41,213 bases of DNA, taken from positions 1-41,213 of the IMG/VR virus record IMGVR_UViG_3300024999_000204; one strand, given 5' to 3'. Within the stretch, counting starts at the first letter, position 1, and each line of letters begins with the position of its first letter. Shown here in pieces: positions 14,952 through 21,326 of the stretch. A model generated the notes under the pieces. That model ran no database searches. It had not been told where the DNA came from and was given only the letters and a program-made list of their open reading frames with translations. The DNA comes from a virus. The position numbers were made by a program, and so were the translations under genes.

Positions 14952-15260
14952 ATGGATAAAACATTTAACAACTTTAATGATCTCGAAAAAGCTTTAAACA
15001 AAAGTGTTGAGAAAATTAATGGTCCTGTTAGTTTTACAACTTTGTTTAATGAGTCTTTCATGAAAAAGTACACAAATTTTTCTTCTTTCGATGAGCTTCT
15101 TTCCGCTGGAGGCTATGTCGTAAATTCAGAAGAAGATTTCAAAGCAATTCCTGACGATGAATTCGACAACCATGTATCCAAAACAACCAAGTTTGCATCT
15201 TGGAGCGACATGTCCAACGAAGCAGGAAAAATCTATGTAGCCAACAACTTTAAATTCTAG
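14952..15260 (+). CDS. conserved-looking 102-residue protein, isolated plus-strand gene
   Basis: The start is the ATG with GGAGG 7 bases upstream (earlier in-frame ATGs lie before the promoter). The soluble protein has a repeated aromatic pattern (FMKKYTNFSSFDELL, DFKAIPDDEFDNHVSK, TKFASWSDM). No known family can be named with confidence. It has its own extended -10 promoter and terminator and runs against the early operon, a typical setting for a gene expressed in the lysogen. A role in immunity or exclusion is possible but only inferred from position. Confidence 0.75.
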   Translation: MDKTFNNFNDLEKALNKSVEKINGPVSFTTLFNESFMKKYTNFSSFDELLSAGGYVVNSEEDFKAIPDDEFDNHVSKTTKFASWSDMSNEAGKIYVANNFKF

Positions 15261-15271
15261 TCGATCCTCTT

Positions 15272-15299
15272 ATAACCGTCAGTTACAGTTGGCGGTTAT
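15272..15299 (+). terminator. terminator of the isolated plus-strand gene
   Basis: ATAACCGTCA pairs with TGGCGGTTAT (one G-T pair) over an 8-base loop, followed by the T-rich TCTCTTT. It overlaps the last codons of the convergent minus-strand gene at 15279-15446. Confidence 0.6.
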
Positions 15300-15446
15300 T
15301 CTCTTTCCTGTATCCACTTTTACCTTCAAAGTAGTTAACTGCCATAAACAATATTTCAATTCCCCAACAAGTGTTTCAGCTCTTTCGATGGTTGCTTTTA
15401 CTTCATCAACATTTTCTATTGTTATATTCATTTTTAAATCTGCCAT
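15279..15446 (-). CDS. 55-residue hypothetical protein
   Basis: MADLKMNITIENVDEVKATI..., behind a near-perfect GGTGGAGGAAGA site. A short strand is followed by a long helix with KYCLWQL, a layout seen in many tiny phage proteins encoded near the repressor. Its 3' end lies in the hairpin that ends the opposing gene. Confidence 0.65.
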   Translation of the reverse strand: MADLKMNITIENVDEVKATIERAETLVGELKYCLWQLTTLKVKVDTGKRITANCN

Positions 15447-15465
15447 TCTTCCTCCACCTCGCTTT

Positions 15466-15612
15466 TTAATATTGATTTGCTTCCCTGACTAACTCTGCTA
15501 TTGTTCTTGCAACTACACATGAACTATGTTCACATCCTTGCTTATCAACAATCCTGTCCTGAACCTTCTGTAATTCCCTGATCTGTTCTTCTATCACTGA
15601 TTTGTAATTCAT
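15466..15612 (-). CDS. 48-residue hypothetical protein
   Basis: MNYKSVIEEQIRELQKVQDR..., one coiled-coil-like helix followed by a CEHSSC motif that might bind a metal, then a second helix. The ribosome site AAAGGAGGTGAGGGAAG is very strong. Belongs to the early leftward transcript beginning at the cro promoter. Confidence 0.65.
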   Translation of the reverse strand: MNYKSVIEEQIRELQKVQDRIVDKQGCEHSSCVVARTIAELVREANQY

Positions 15613-15643
15613 CTTCCCTCACCTCCTTTCATTGCGTATGTAT

Positions 15644-15829
15644 TTAACTAATCCAAGCCTCTCCATTCGCTGTTTCTCTGTATTCGTACTTTTTGCCGTC
15701 GAACTCAAAGTAAATAAGGTTATACCAATCATTTATACGACATGTTACAATTTCGATAATTTTAATTTGGGATGTTTTAAATGACTTTTTTAATGTGTGA
15801 ATTTTACGAATTGCATCTTGTAGGCTCAT
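15644..15829 (-). CDS. 61-residue hypothetical protein
   Basis: MSLQDAIRKIHTLKKSFKTS..., an N-terminal helix followed by beta-strands (NLIYFEFDGKKYEYRET). GAGAGGAAAAATGA precedes the ATG. Second gene of the early transcript after the Cro-like repressor. Small size and position would suit an excisionase or antirepressor, but no motif supports either. Confidence 0.6.
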   Translation of the reverse strand: MSLQDAIRKIHTLKKSFKTSQIKIIEIVTCRINDWYNLIYFEFDGKKYEYRETANGEAWIS

Positions 15830-15871
15830 TCATTTTTCCTCTCTTTATTAGGCTGATTTGGTTTTACTTTG

Positions 15872-15884
15872 TTACGTTTCGTAA
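15872..15884. promoter_or_regulatory. repressor operator, third copy
   Basis: TTACGTTTCGTAA, a perfect dyad around the central T, matching the operators at 16151 and 16204. It lies right after the Cro-like gene and before the next early gene, away from the main switch, like a distal operator. Confidence 0.65.
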
Positions 15885-16121
15885 CTATGATGCAAAAAAA
15901 TATTCATAATACTTATCTTCTTGTATGTCGAGAATTTCAGCTATTTTTCTTAGCTCAGTTAACTTAAAGTCTGCAACACCATTCAATTTCTGGTTGAAAG
16001 TTGATATCGACATATTGAGCTGACGGGCAATATTCTCTTGAGTTATGTTGTTTTCTCGCATAGCGCCTATAATTTTTCTAAGCGGCTTGTATGTAAGTTC
16101 TTTTTTTTTCTTCTTTCTCAC
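15885..16121 (-). CDS. Cro-like XRE-family repressor
   Basis: 78-residue helix-turn-helix protein (ITQENIARQLNMSISTFNQK is the recognition unit). The GTG at 16121 is the likely start because GGGAGG lies 7 bases before it; an ATG at 16139 overlaps this site and is unlikely. It is transcribed divergently from the CI-like repressor, with operators between them, and is the first gene of the early operon. Expected role: repress cI after induction and commit to lytic growth. Confidence 0.8.
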   Translation of the reverse strand: MRKKKKKELTYKPLRKIIGAMRENNITQENIARQLNMSISTFNQKLNGVADFKLTELRKIAEILDIQEDKYYEYFFAS

Positions 16122-16150
16122 TATAATTCCTCCCTTCATTCGTGCTTTTG

Positions 16151-16216
16151 TTACGTTTCGTACTGACGAAACCTATGTTATACTATCAAATTTTAATTGT
16201 CAAGTACGTTTCGTAA
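16151..16216. promoter_or_regulatory. genetic switch: two operators flanking the early promoter
   Basis: TTACGTTTCGTAC (16151-16163) and GTACGTTTCGTAA (16204-16216) are two copies of one 13-bp near-palindrome. Between them, on the minus strand, lie -35 TTGACA (16203-16198) and a weak -10 (TAACAT, 16180-16175, 17-bp spacing; or TATAAC, 15-bp). CI or Cro bound at either site would block the early promoter. A degenerate copy (TTGCGTTTTTGGTAA, 16244-16258) overlaps the cI promoter. Confidence 0.75.
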
Positions 16217-16243
16217 AATATTTTTTATTTTTGCGAATTTTTG

Positions 16244-16273
16244 TTGCGTTTTTGGTAATATTATTAGTATAAT
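16244..16273 (+). promoter_or_regulatory. promoter of the cI-int operon
   Basis: -35 TTGCGT (16244-16249), 18-bp spacer, -10 TATAAT (16268-16273). It overlaps a degenerate operator, so the repressor may control its own synthesis. Confidence 0.65.
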
Positions 16274-16309
16274 AAAGATATAAAATAAATTTAAATGAGG
16301 GTGTTTATA

Positions 16310-16933
16310 ATGAATGAATTGAAATTGTTCGGTCAAAGGCTAAAAGAAGTAAGGGAAGAAAAGAATTTAACAACTAGAGAACTTGGCGAGATGCTCGGAA
16401 CAACTGCGGCTACTATATCGAGATACGAAACCGGAATACATGATCCCAAGAGAGTATTTATACAACAAACCGCATCTACGTTAAATGTTAACCCAGCTTG
16501 GTTGATGGGTGCTAATGTAGATAAATATATAGAAAAAGATGATTTAATGTTTAAAAGAGTACCTATATTGGGAACGATTGCAGCTGGACAGCCTATTTTA
16601 GCAGAAGAACACATAGAAGGATATGAATACGTCCCCGAAAACTCCAATATAGATTTTTGTTTAAGAGTAAAAGGTGATAGCATGATTAACGCTAGAATCT
16701 ATGATGGCGATATAGTTTATATTAGAAAACAACCTGATGTAGAAAATGGAGAAATAGCCGCCGTAATTGTAGATGGGGAAAACGCTACCCTAAAAAGAGT
16801 ATATAAAATTAATGGTTCAGTTATTCTCCGTCCCGAAAATCAAAACTATAAAGAAATGGTTTTTAGTAAAAAGGACTTGAAGGAAGTAAATGTTCTAGGA
16901 AAGGCTATATTTTTTAAATCGGAGGTTCGCTAA
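16310..16933 (+). CDS. CI/LexA-like repressor with S24 autocleavage domain
   Basis: 207 residues. N-terminal XRE helix-turn-helix (TTRELGEMLGTTAATISRYE, 21-40) binds the operators. The C-terminal peptidase S24 domain has the cleavage site Ala92-Gly93 (TIAAGQP), nucleophile Ser124 (KGDSM) and Lys162 (ATLKRVY). This predicts RecA-stimulated self-cleavage, so the prophage should be SOS-inducible. The second ATG is chosen because GAGGGTG lies just before it; the first (16295) has none. Its stop overlaps the integrase start (TAATG), so the two are made from one message. Confidence 0.9.
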   Translation: MNELKLFGQRLKEVREEKNLTTRELGEMLGTTAATISRYETGIHDPKRVFIQQTASTLNVNPAWLMGANVDKYIEKDDLMFKRVPILGTIAAGQPILAEEHIEGYEYVPENSNIDFCLRVKGDSMINARIYDGDIVYIRKQPDVENGEIAAVIVDGENATLKRVYKINGSVILRPENQNYKEMVFSKKDLKEVNVLGKAIFFKSEVR

Positions 16934-17997
16934 TGGCTTCAATAAGAAAACTAGCAAACGGGAATTATCAGGCTACAATATTTGTTGATCGTGATGCAAA
17001 CGGAAAGCAATTAAGAAAATACATCACAAAATCTACTGAAAAAGCATGTAAAGCGGCGGCTAGAGAACTAGAACAGGAAATTTATGACGGAAGATTTATT
17101 GATATTGAGAATGTGAAATTATCAACTTGGATGGATAAGTGGCTAGAACTAAACGAACAACGTTTATCCCCTTCAACATTTGTAAGTTATAAAATATACG
17201 TAGATGCCCATTTTAAGCCAGTATTAGGGAAATTCAAACTCAATAAGATAAATGAGATACACATAAAAGAGTTTATGAACGATAAATTAAAAACCTTATC
17301 CCCAACTACTGTTAGAAAACACATACTAGTTCTAAGAAGAATTTTAGAGGATGCTTTAAAACATAAGAATCCAGCTAGGAATGTAAAAGTTCCACATGCA
17401 GATGAGTACAAGCCTTACGTCCTGACAGCCTCAGAATTCGATTTAATTTATAATTCTGTAAAAGGAACAAGGGACGAGGTAATTGTATTGTTGGCGGCTT
17501 GGTGTGGATTAAGGAGAGGCGAAATATTCGCATTAAAGCCAGATGATATTAATGCAAAAACAAATACAATAAGAATAGATGAAAGTAGATCAATATCTGA
17601 AAAAGGTTACGTTGATAAAAAGCCAAAGAGCAAAAACGGATTAAGGTTAATTGCCGTCCCTGAATACTTAATGGGGTTGCTTGAGACATATCGCAAGCAA
17701 CAAAGGAAAATTACAGATAGAATATTCCAACTTAGACCCGATAACTATAGTTCTTACTTTGCTGAAATGATACAAAAAAGGAAACTTCCACCGATAAGGT
17801 TCCATGACCTCAGACATTTTCACGCAACCTGGTTATACAACCAGGGGATTCCAGACCATTATGCAGCTCAAAGGCTTGGACACGATATACACGTGTTAAA
17901 AGGGATATATCAACACTTAAACGTAGATAGAAAACTTGACATAGATGACAGCATAAGAAACAATCTCACCGCACTAAATACCGCACAAAAAGTTTAG
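16933..17997 (+). CDS. int: tyrosine-recombinase integrase
   Basis: 354 residues. N-terminal arm-binding domain (1-55, GNYQATIFVDRDANGK), SAM-like core-binding domain (62-150) and catalytic domain with Arg194 (GLRRGEI), Lys around 232-234, His291-x2-Arg294 (HDLRH), His317 (RLGH) and nucleophile Tyr326 (GIYQHL): the full set. It catalyses attP x attB recombination. GGAGG precedes the ATG inside the end of cI. attP lies 129 bases downstream in a tRNA-Leu fragment. No excisionase gene is recognised nearby. Confidence 0.95.
   Translation: MASIRKLANGNYQATIFVDRDANGKQLRKYITKSTEKACKAAARELEQEIYDGRFIDIENVKLSTWMDKWLELNEQRLSPSTFVSYKIYVDAHFKPVLGKFKLNKINEIHIKEFMNDKLKTLSPTTVRKHILVLRRILEDALKHKNPARNVKVPHADEYKPYVLTASEFDLIYNSVKGTRDEVIVLLAAWCGLRRGEIFALKPDDINAKTNTIRIDESRSISEKGYVDKKPKSKNGLRLIAVPEYLMGLLETYRKQQRKITDRIFQLRPDNYSSYFAEMIQKRKLPPIRFHDLRHFHATWLYNQGIPDHYAAQRLGHDIHVLKGIYQHLNVDRKLDIDDSIRNNLTALNTAQKV
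17976..17987. repeat. candidate integrase arm site in the int 3' end
   Basis: AAATACCGCACA recurs exactly at 18232-18243 and, inverted, as TGTGCGGTATT at 18201-18211; a shorter related copy (TGCGGTAT) is at 18035-18042. Repeats of this kind on both sides of the core are what arm-type integrase sites look like. Confidence 0.45.
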
Positions 17998-18125
17998 ATA
18001 CTTAAAAAATATATTTTGATAAATAAAAAGATGTTGCGGTATGCAACAAATTTAACTTAAATCAACATTGCCGCAATAGACTCAGTTGTAGTAATGCAGA
18101 AATATTACGTTATTCGTAACGCTTC

Positions 18126-18183
18126 GGACTCAAAATCCAGTGATGGTGACATCATGCGGGTTCGACCCCCGCCTTCGGCACCA
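18126..18183 (+). other. attP: attP core: 3' part of a tRNA-Leu(CAA) gene
   Basis: The sequence runs from the anticodon arm (GGA-CTCAAAA-TCC, anticodon CAA), through a long variable arm (TGATGgtgaCATCA) and T-arm (GCGGG-TTCGACC-CCCGC), to the acceptor strand CTTCGGC-A-CCA. The 5' half (GCCGAAG and the D-arm) is absent and the anticodon stem already mismatches upstream, so this is not a working tRNA. It is the identity segment that restores the host tRNA-Leu on integration. Phage genes lie on both sides, so the site is intact and unrecombined. Confidence 0.85.
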
Positions 18184-18195
18184 AGAGAAACAAAG

Positions 18196-18250
18196 AAATC
18201 TGTGCGGTATTGAAATCGGTAAAAACCGAACAAATACCGCACAGATTTTT
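18196..18250. terminator. large bidirectional hairpin beside attP
   Basis: AAATCTGTGCGGTATT (18196-18211) pairs perfectly with AATACCGCACAGATTT (18233-18248), with a second hairpin TCGGT/ACCGA in the loop. Six T's follow on the plus strand. It can end transcripts from the minus-strand gene at 18253 and, after integration, reading from the host tRNA. Its arms are also the candidate integrase arm repeats. Confidence 0.65.
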
Positions 18251-18252
18251 TA

Positions 18253-18516
18253 TTACTTTTTAAAACTTACTCCGTCATGGAAACCCTGCCTATAAATTAT
18301 ATGTTCACTCTCGGAACCTATACAATCACATAAGTCACAATAATCCATAAACAATTTGAGATTTTCATTTATAAGATTTAATTTTAATTTCCTTACGATG
18401 TCTAACAACTGTTTTTCTTTAATTTGGATAGAAATATTTTTTACAATTATGTTGTCTGAAATATCGGTACATCTTCGAGCCAAGAATTCATCAAAATCTG
18501 CTACTTCTCCTACCAT
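18253..18516 (-). CDS. hypothetical small protein beside attP
   Basis: 87 residues, start ATG with GGAGG 7 bases upstream. Helical N-terminus, then CDLCDC and SEHIIYRQGFHDGVSF, a C-terminal pattern common in small uncharacterised Bacillota phage proteins (DUF6809-like; name uncertain). It is the nearest gene to attP and is divergent from the XRE regulator at 18711. Confidence 0.7.
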   Translation of the reverse strand: MVGEVADFDEFLARRCTDISDNIIVKNISIQIKEKQLLDIVRKLKLNLINENLKLFMDYCDLCDCIGSESEHIIYRQGFHDGVSFKK

Positions 18517-18587
18517 AATCAATCCTCCAATAATCATTATATTGAATCCCGATTAATATAAGTTTGTCACTGCAAACTTTTCTATGT

Positions 18588-18617
18588 TTTACAGTATACG
18601 ACAATTTATGACATAAT
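18588..18617 (+). promoter_or_regulatory. promoter of the XRE regulator 18711-19046
   Basis: -35 TTTACA (18588-18593), 18-bp spacer, -10 CATAAT (18612-18617). The leader that follows contains inverted repeats (AATGA/TCATT at 18641-18655; TTCCCA/TGGGAA at 18630-18661) that could be an autoregulatory operator or an RNA hairpin. Confidence 0.5.
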
Positions 18618-18710
18618 ACAATAATAATATTCCCACGAGGAATGATGTACTCATTTGGGAACATGGTTTATTAACACTTAAAGATATAAATTATTTCTCG
18701 GGGTGTATGC

Positions 18711-19046
18711 ATGAAATATGATATGAAATATTTAGGAGCTAGAATAAGAGAAGAACGAAAAAAACGCAAATTAACAATAGAACAATTAGCCGAATCAATT
18801 GATTTATCATCAGGATTTTTAACTAATGTCGAATTAGGAAGTAAAGGAATAAGTATTGAAAAACTTATTGATATTGCAAACTATTTTAATTTGATTATTG
18901 ATGATCTTTTAAATATAAATAAACAAACTCCCTCGTTTAAGCAAGAAAAACTTATTGAATTAACTCGTGATATGCCTGACGATAAATTCGAAATTTTAAT
19001 AGGCATGACTGAAGTGTTAATAAAGCCTCAATTAACTGAAATATAA
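18711..19046 (+). CDS. XRE-family transcription regulator
   Basis: 111 residues. The N-terminal helix-turn-helix is LTIEQLAESIDLSSGFLTNV (about 21-40) in a SinR/XRE-like domain; the C-terminal 40 residues form a dimerisation-type helix region. No peptidase domain, so it is not a second cleavable repressor. It starts the accessory block and may control it, or itself through the repeats in its leader. Confidence 0.85.
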   Translation: MKYDMKYLGARIREERKKRKLTIEQLAESIDLSSGFLTNVELGSKGISIEKLIDIANYFNLIIDDLLNINKQTPSFKQEKLIELTRDMPDDKFEILIGMTEVLIKPQLTEI

Positions 19047-19105
19047 AAGTATATAACTATAGAAAAAATATTTATCGGGATAATAAACTCAAAGGGGATA
19101 ACTTT

Positions 19106-19936
19106 ATGACCATTGTTATTTTATTGTTGATAATTTTCGGAGTATTGTATTATCGGAAAGTAAAACGCATAACAGATTCTGTTGCCATTAATACTAGCGC
19201 ATCTTTACCCGTGTTGAACACTACAGAATGCCTAACTAATGAATGCAATTTCTTTGTAGCAGGAATGAGCTATAACAATGACGATGGAACGAGTAGACAA
19301 TCGGCAATAAAACAGTGTGCCAAGAACCAAAACGTCATATTGAAGCACACACCAACACCAAAGTTTCCTTATGCTGTAGCTGTATTTGCTAATAATAAAC
19401 AATTGGGATATGTTACAGCTGAGCTAGCAGAAGAGATTTCCTCTTATTTAAACAAAGGATTGCCGATTTCCGCTTATATAGAAGAAATAAGAAAACCAAA
19501 TTCTGAATATAACTTTTACGGTTGTAAGGTTAAATTTAAAGTATCATTTCCTTATACTCCTCCGCAACCAACTCCATTGGAAGATTTAACCGAAGATGAA
19601 ATTAAACTTATAACGAATATAAGAACGATAATACTTGCAATGCCAAATGCCAGAAAGAAAAGCGTTGATATCAGAAAGTATAGCCAAGGTCATATTCATA
19701 TTGGATACATAGAAAGGAGTCAATGGTGGTTTGTTTCTTTGAAAATCGGCAAGAGAACCAAATACATAACAACTAATGAAAATTATTATAAAACTGATAA
19801 AATAAGTCTTGCAACTGTAGACGATGTTGAAAGCTGTAAGGCTCAAATTATTGCGTCCTATAATAATATGATGACACAAATTGAATCTGAAAAGCAACGT
19901 TTCAACCAGTACGAAAAGCTAGCCTACAAAGAGTAA
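19106..19936 (+). CDS. membrane-anchored HIRAN-domain protein
   Basis: 276 residues. A single N-terminal transmembrane helix (2-17, VILLLIIFGVLYY) with basic residues after it; then a HIRAN-like domain at 49-130 (FFVAGMSYNNDDGTSRQSAI ... PYAVAVFANNKQLGYVTAELAEEI), a fold that recognises DNA ends or ssDNA and is found in helicases such as HLTF; then an unknown C-terminal domain (165-255) with HIHIGYIERSQWWFVSLKIG and a coiled tail. AAAGGGG precedes the ATG and a terminator follows. Anchoring a DNA-binding domain at the membrane beside attP suggests interference with incoming DNA or phage exclusion; this is inference. Confidence 0.75.
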   Translation: MTIVILLLIIFGVLYYRKVKRITDSVAINTSASLPVLNTTECLTNECNFFVAGMSYNNDDGTSRQSAIKQCAKNQNVILKHTPTPKFPYAVAVFANNKQLGYVTAELAEEISSYLNKGLPISAYIEEIRKPNSEYNFYGCKVKFKVSFPYTPPQPTPLEDLTEDEIKLITNIRTIILAMPNARKKSVDIRKYSQGHIHIGYIERSQWWFVSLKIGKRTKYITTNENYYKTDKISLATVDDVESCKAQIIASYNNMMTQIESEKQRFNQYEKLAYKE

Positions 19937-19939
19937 CTC

Positions 19940-19963
19940 AGGAGCCAACCAAGCTCCTTTTTT
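19940..19963 (+). terminator. terminator of the HIRAN gene
   Basis: AGGAGC (19940-19945) pairs with GCTCCT (19953-19958) over a 7-base loop, followed by a run of T's to 19963. Typical rho-independent terminator. Confidence 0.75.
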
Positions 19964-19983
19964 CATGCCCAAATACCACCTTC

Positions 19984-20016
19984 TACCGTTTACCACAAAA
20001 AACATACCGTTTACCA
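19984..20016. repeat. two direct repeats, 21 bp apart, before the paralogue pair
   Basis: TACCGTTTACCA occurs at 19984-19995 and 20005-20016, so the copies lie on the same face of the DNA helix (two turns). They precede AT-rich DNA with two TATAAT boxes (20047-20052 and 20061-20066) but no good -35, the arrangement of an activator-dependent promoter. Confidence 0.5.
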
Positions 20017-20083
20017 AAAATCCAACAAATTAATACTAATACTTATTATAATAATATTTATATAATAATTTGGAGGTGTAAAT

Positions 20084-20284
20084 ATGAGCATAGGAGAGGT
20101 TTTGAATTTATGTAAAGATATAAGTGAGAATATTTGTCTAATAAAGAGCTTGGGAAAAGATTGTTTTGAGGCTCACGAGCAATGCAACCATTATGGCGAG
20201 AAAACTGTCTATTTCTTAAAAGTCGAAAATAACAAGCTAGAAATTTTCGATACCTTAAAAGTAAAATTGGAGGTAATTATATGA
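20084..20284 (+). CDS. small protein, first of a tandem paralogue pair
   Basis: 66 residues (MSIGEVLNLCKDISENICLI...). It aligns along its length with the next gene: EV-x2-L-x-K, ICxI, D-x-F-x-AH, Y-x2-K, L-x-I-x-D are shared. GGAGG precedes the ATG and the stop overlaps the next start by ATGA. Alpha/beta fold likely; function unknown. Small co-translated proteins next to att in a temperate phage are candidates for immunity, toxin-antitoxin or anti-defence roles, with no motif to choose among them. Confidence 0.7.
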   Translation: MSIGEVLNLCKDISENICLIKSLGKDCFEAHEQCNHYGEKTVYFLKVENNKLEIFDTLKVKLEVII

Positions 20285-20463
20285 ATCTGCAAGAAGTCTT
20301 CGCATTGAGCAAAGAAAAAATTGATCGAAACATTTGTTACATCAATCATGTCGAACAAGATAAATTTATGGCTCATAGTTTTAGTAAAAACAATAGTGTA
20401 GTCAACCAATACGTTTTTAAAATAACGAAAGATAACGAATTAAAAATTATTGATGAGAATTAA
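20281..20463 (+). CDS. small protein, second of a tandem paralogue pair
   Basis: 60 residues (MNLQEVFALSKEKIDRNICY...), a diverged duplicate of the gene before it, with its own GGAGG site and ATGA overlap. The copies differ most in the middle (HSFSKNNSVVNQY against HEQCNHYGEKTVY), so they have probably specialised rather than serving as dosage copies. Confidence 0.7.
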   Translation: MNLQEVFALSKEKIDRNICYINHVEQDKFMAHSFSKNNSVVNQYVFKITKDNELKIIDEN

Positions 20464-20508
20464 CGCATAATTTGTCGAAAAGTTTTTGAAGAAATGTTAA
20501 AATAAGTA

Positions 20509-20537
20509 TTGAATAACCCAAGTACTTGGGTTACAAT
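20509..20537 (+). promoter_or_regulatory. promoter containing a 20-bp perfect palindrome
   Basis: -35 TTGAAT (20509-20514), 17-bp spacer, -10 TACAAT (20532-20537). The palindrome TAACCCAAGT/ACTTGGGTTA (20514-20533) fills the spacer exactly. A dimeric regulator bound here would control the gene at 20588 directly. I saw no second copy in the window. Confidence 0.6.
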
Positions 20538-20587
20538 ATAAGAGTGGACGGGAGATATAAGGCTCCGCACATTGGAGGTAAGTGCAG

Positions 20588-21037
20588 ATGAGTAATAATG
20601 TAGAAGAGTTATTGTTTTACTCCTTAGGAGAGATACAAGTAAAAGTTTTTGCCGAAAAGGCACAGCAATGCAGCAAAAGAAATTACAGCCACGGGGACTT
20701 AGATTATGTTTCCTTTAGGGGCGTTTTAAGTGGACTACCTGTAAAAGATGTACTAAAAAACATTAAAGAATTAACAACAGAATACAGCAAAGACTTAGAA
20801 AGCTTAGAATTAGAATTTGCGGAAAAGAATTTACTTAACTATATATTAAACAACATTAAAGTTAGAGAACGGAAAGACGAATGCGAAGTTGCATATTTAC
20901 AAGGCAAACTAAACACTGTAAATATAGGCATAACGTCTGCTAAAATAGGCAGTGCAAAGACAGAGGCAAAAACAACAGCGGCAAGGGAAAACGGTAAAAA
21001 AGGTGGTAGGCCACGAAAGATAAAAGAGCCAAATTAA
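20588..21037 (+). CDS. hypothetical protein with an AT-hook-like tail
   Basis: 149 residues; the ATG 9 bases after GGAGG is chosen over the GTG at 20582 (3 bases away). A helical N-terminal two-thirds is followed by an Ala/Thr-rich linker and ENGKKGGRPRKIKEPN, whose GRPRK core is an AT-hook-type minor-groove binder. Own promoter with palindromic operator, own terminator. No enzyme motif. Probably a DNA-binding accessory protein of the lysogen. Confidence 0.75.
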   Translation: MSNNVEELLFYSLGEIQVKVFAEKAQQCSKRNYSHGDLDYVSFRGVLSGLPVKDVLKNIKELTTEYSKDLESLELEFAEKNLLNYILNNIKVRERKDECEVAYLQGKLNTVNIGITSAKIGSAKTEAKTTAARENGKKGGRPRKIKEPN

Positions 21038-21047
21038 TGGCTCTTTT
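21022..21047. terminator. bidirectional terminator between convergent blocks
   Basis: AAAAGAGCCA (21022-21031) pairs with TGGCTCTTTT (21038-21047) over a 6-base loop. It separates the plus-strand accessory genes from the end of the late minus-strand operon. Confidence 0.8.
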
Positions 21048-21085
21048 CTTATGCCTCTTAGTTCGTTATATTGTCCTATTGCGTA

Positions 21086-21316
21086 CTACTCTAAGCCCGC
21101 AACCGCAAACCAATCCGTCGAATATTCTTCTTCCGCATATCCACTTACATACAACATATGCTCGTCTAGTTCTGGCTTGGGTATAACATATTTACCGTCT
21201 TTTCTCACTTGTGGCTCTGCCCATCTTACCGTTATACTCCCTGTTAGTCCCATATTATAGCCAATTAGGGCGATTGCAATTGTTGCTTGCTCTAATGTGT
21301 CGAATACTAAATACAT
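21086..21316 (-). CDS. small protein at the end of the late operon
   Basis: 76 residues (MYLVFDTLEQATIAIALIGY...), beta/alpha/beta with a WFAV C-terminus. GGAGG upstream. Last gene after the receptor-binding protein; small genes in this spot are often fibre-assembly chaperones, but no family is recognised. Confidence 0.65.
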   Translation of the reverse strand: MYLVFDTLEQATIAIALIGYNMGLTGSITVRWAEPQVRKDGKYVIPKPELDEHMLYVSGYAEEEYSTDWFAVAGLE

Positions 21317-21326
21317 AGTTTACCTC

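Noticed and set aside
18121-18183. Functional tRNA-Leu gene
   Set aside because: Only the part from the anticodon arm to CCA is present; no 5' acceptor strand or D-arm, and the anticodon stem mismatches upstream. It is an attP fragment.
20084-20463. Assigning the paralogue pair to a known toxin-antitoxin family
   Set aside because: No toxin or antitoxin motif; both proteins are of one family, unlike ordinary pairs.
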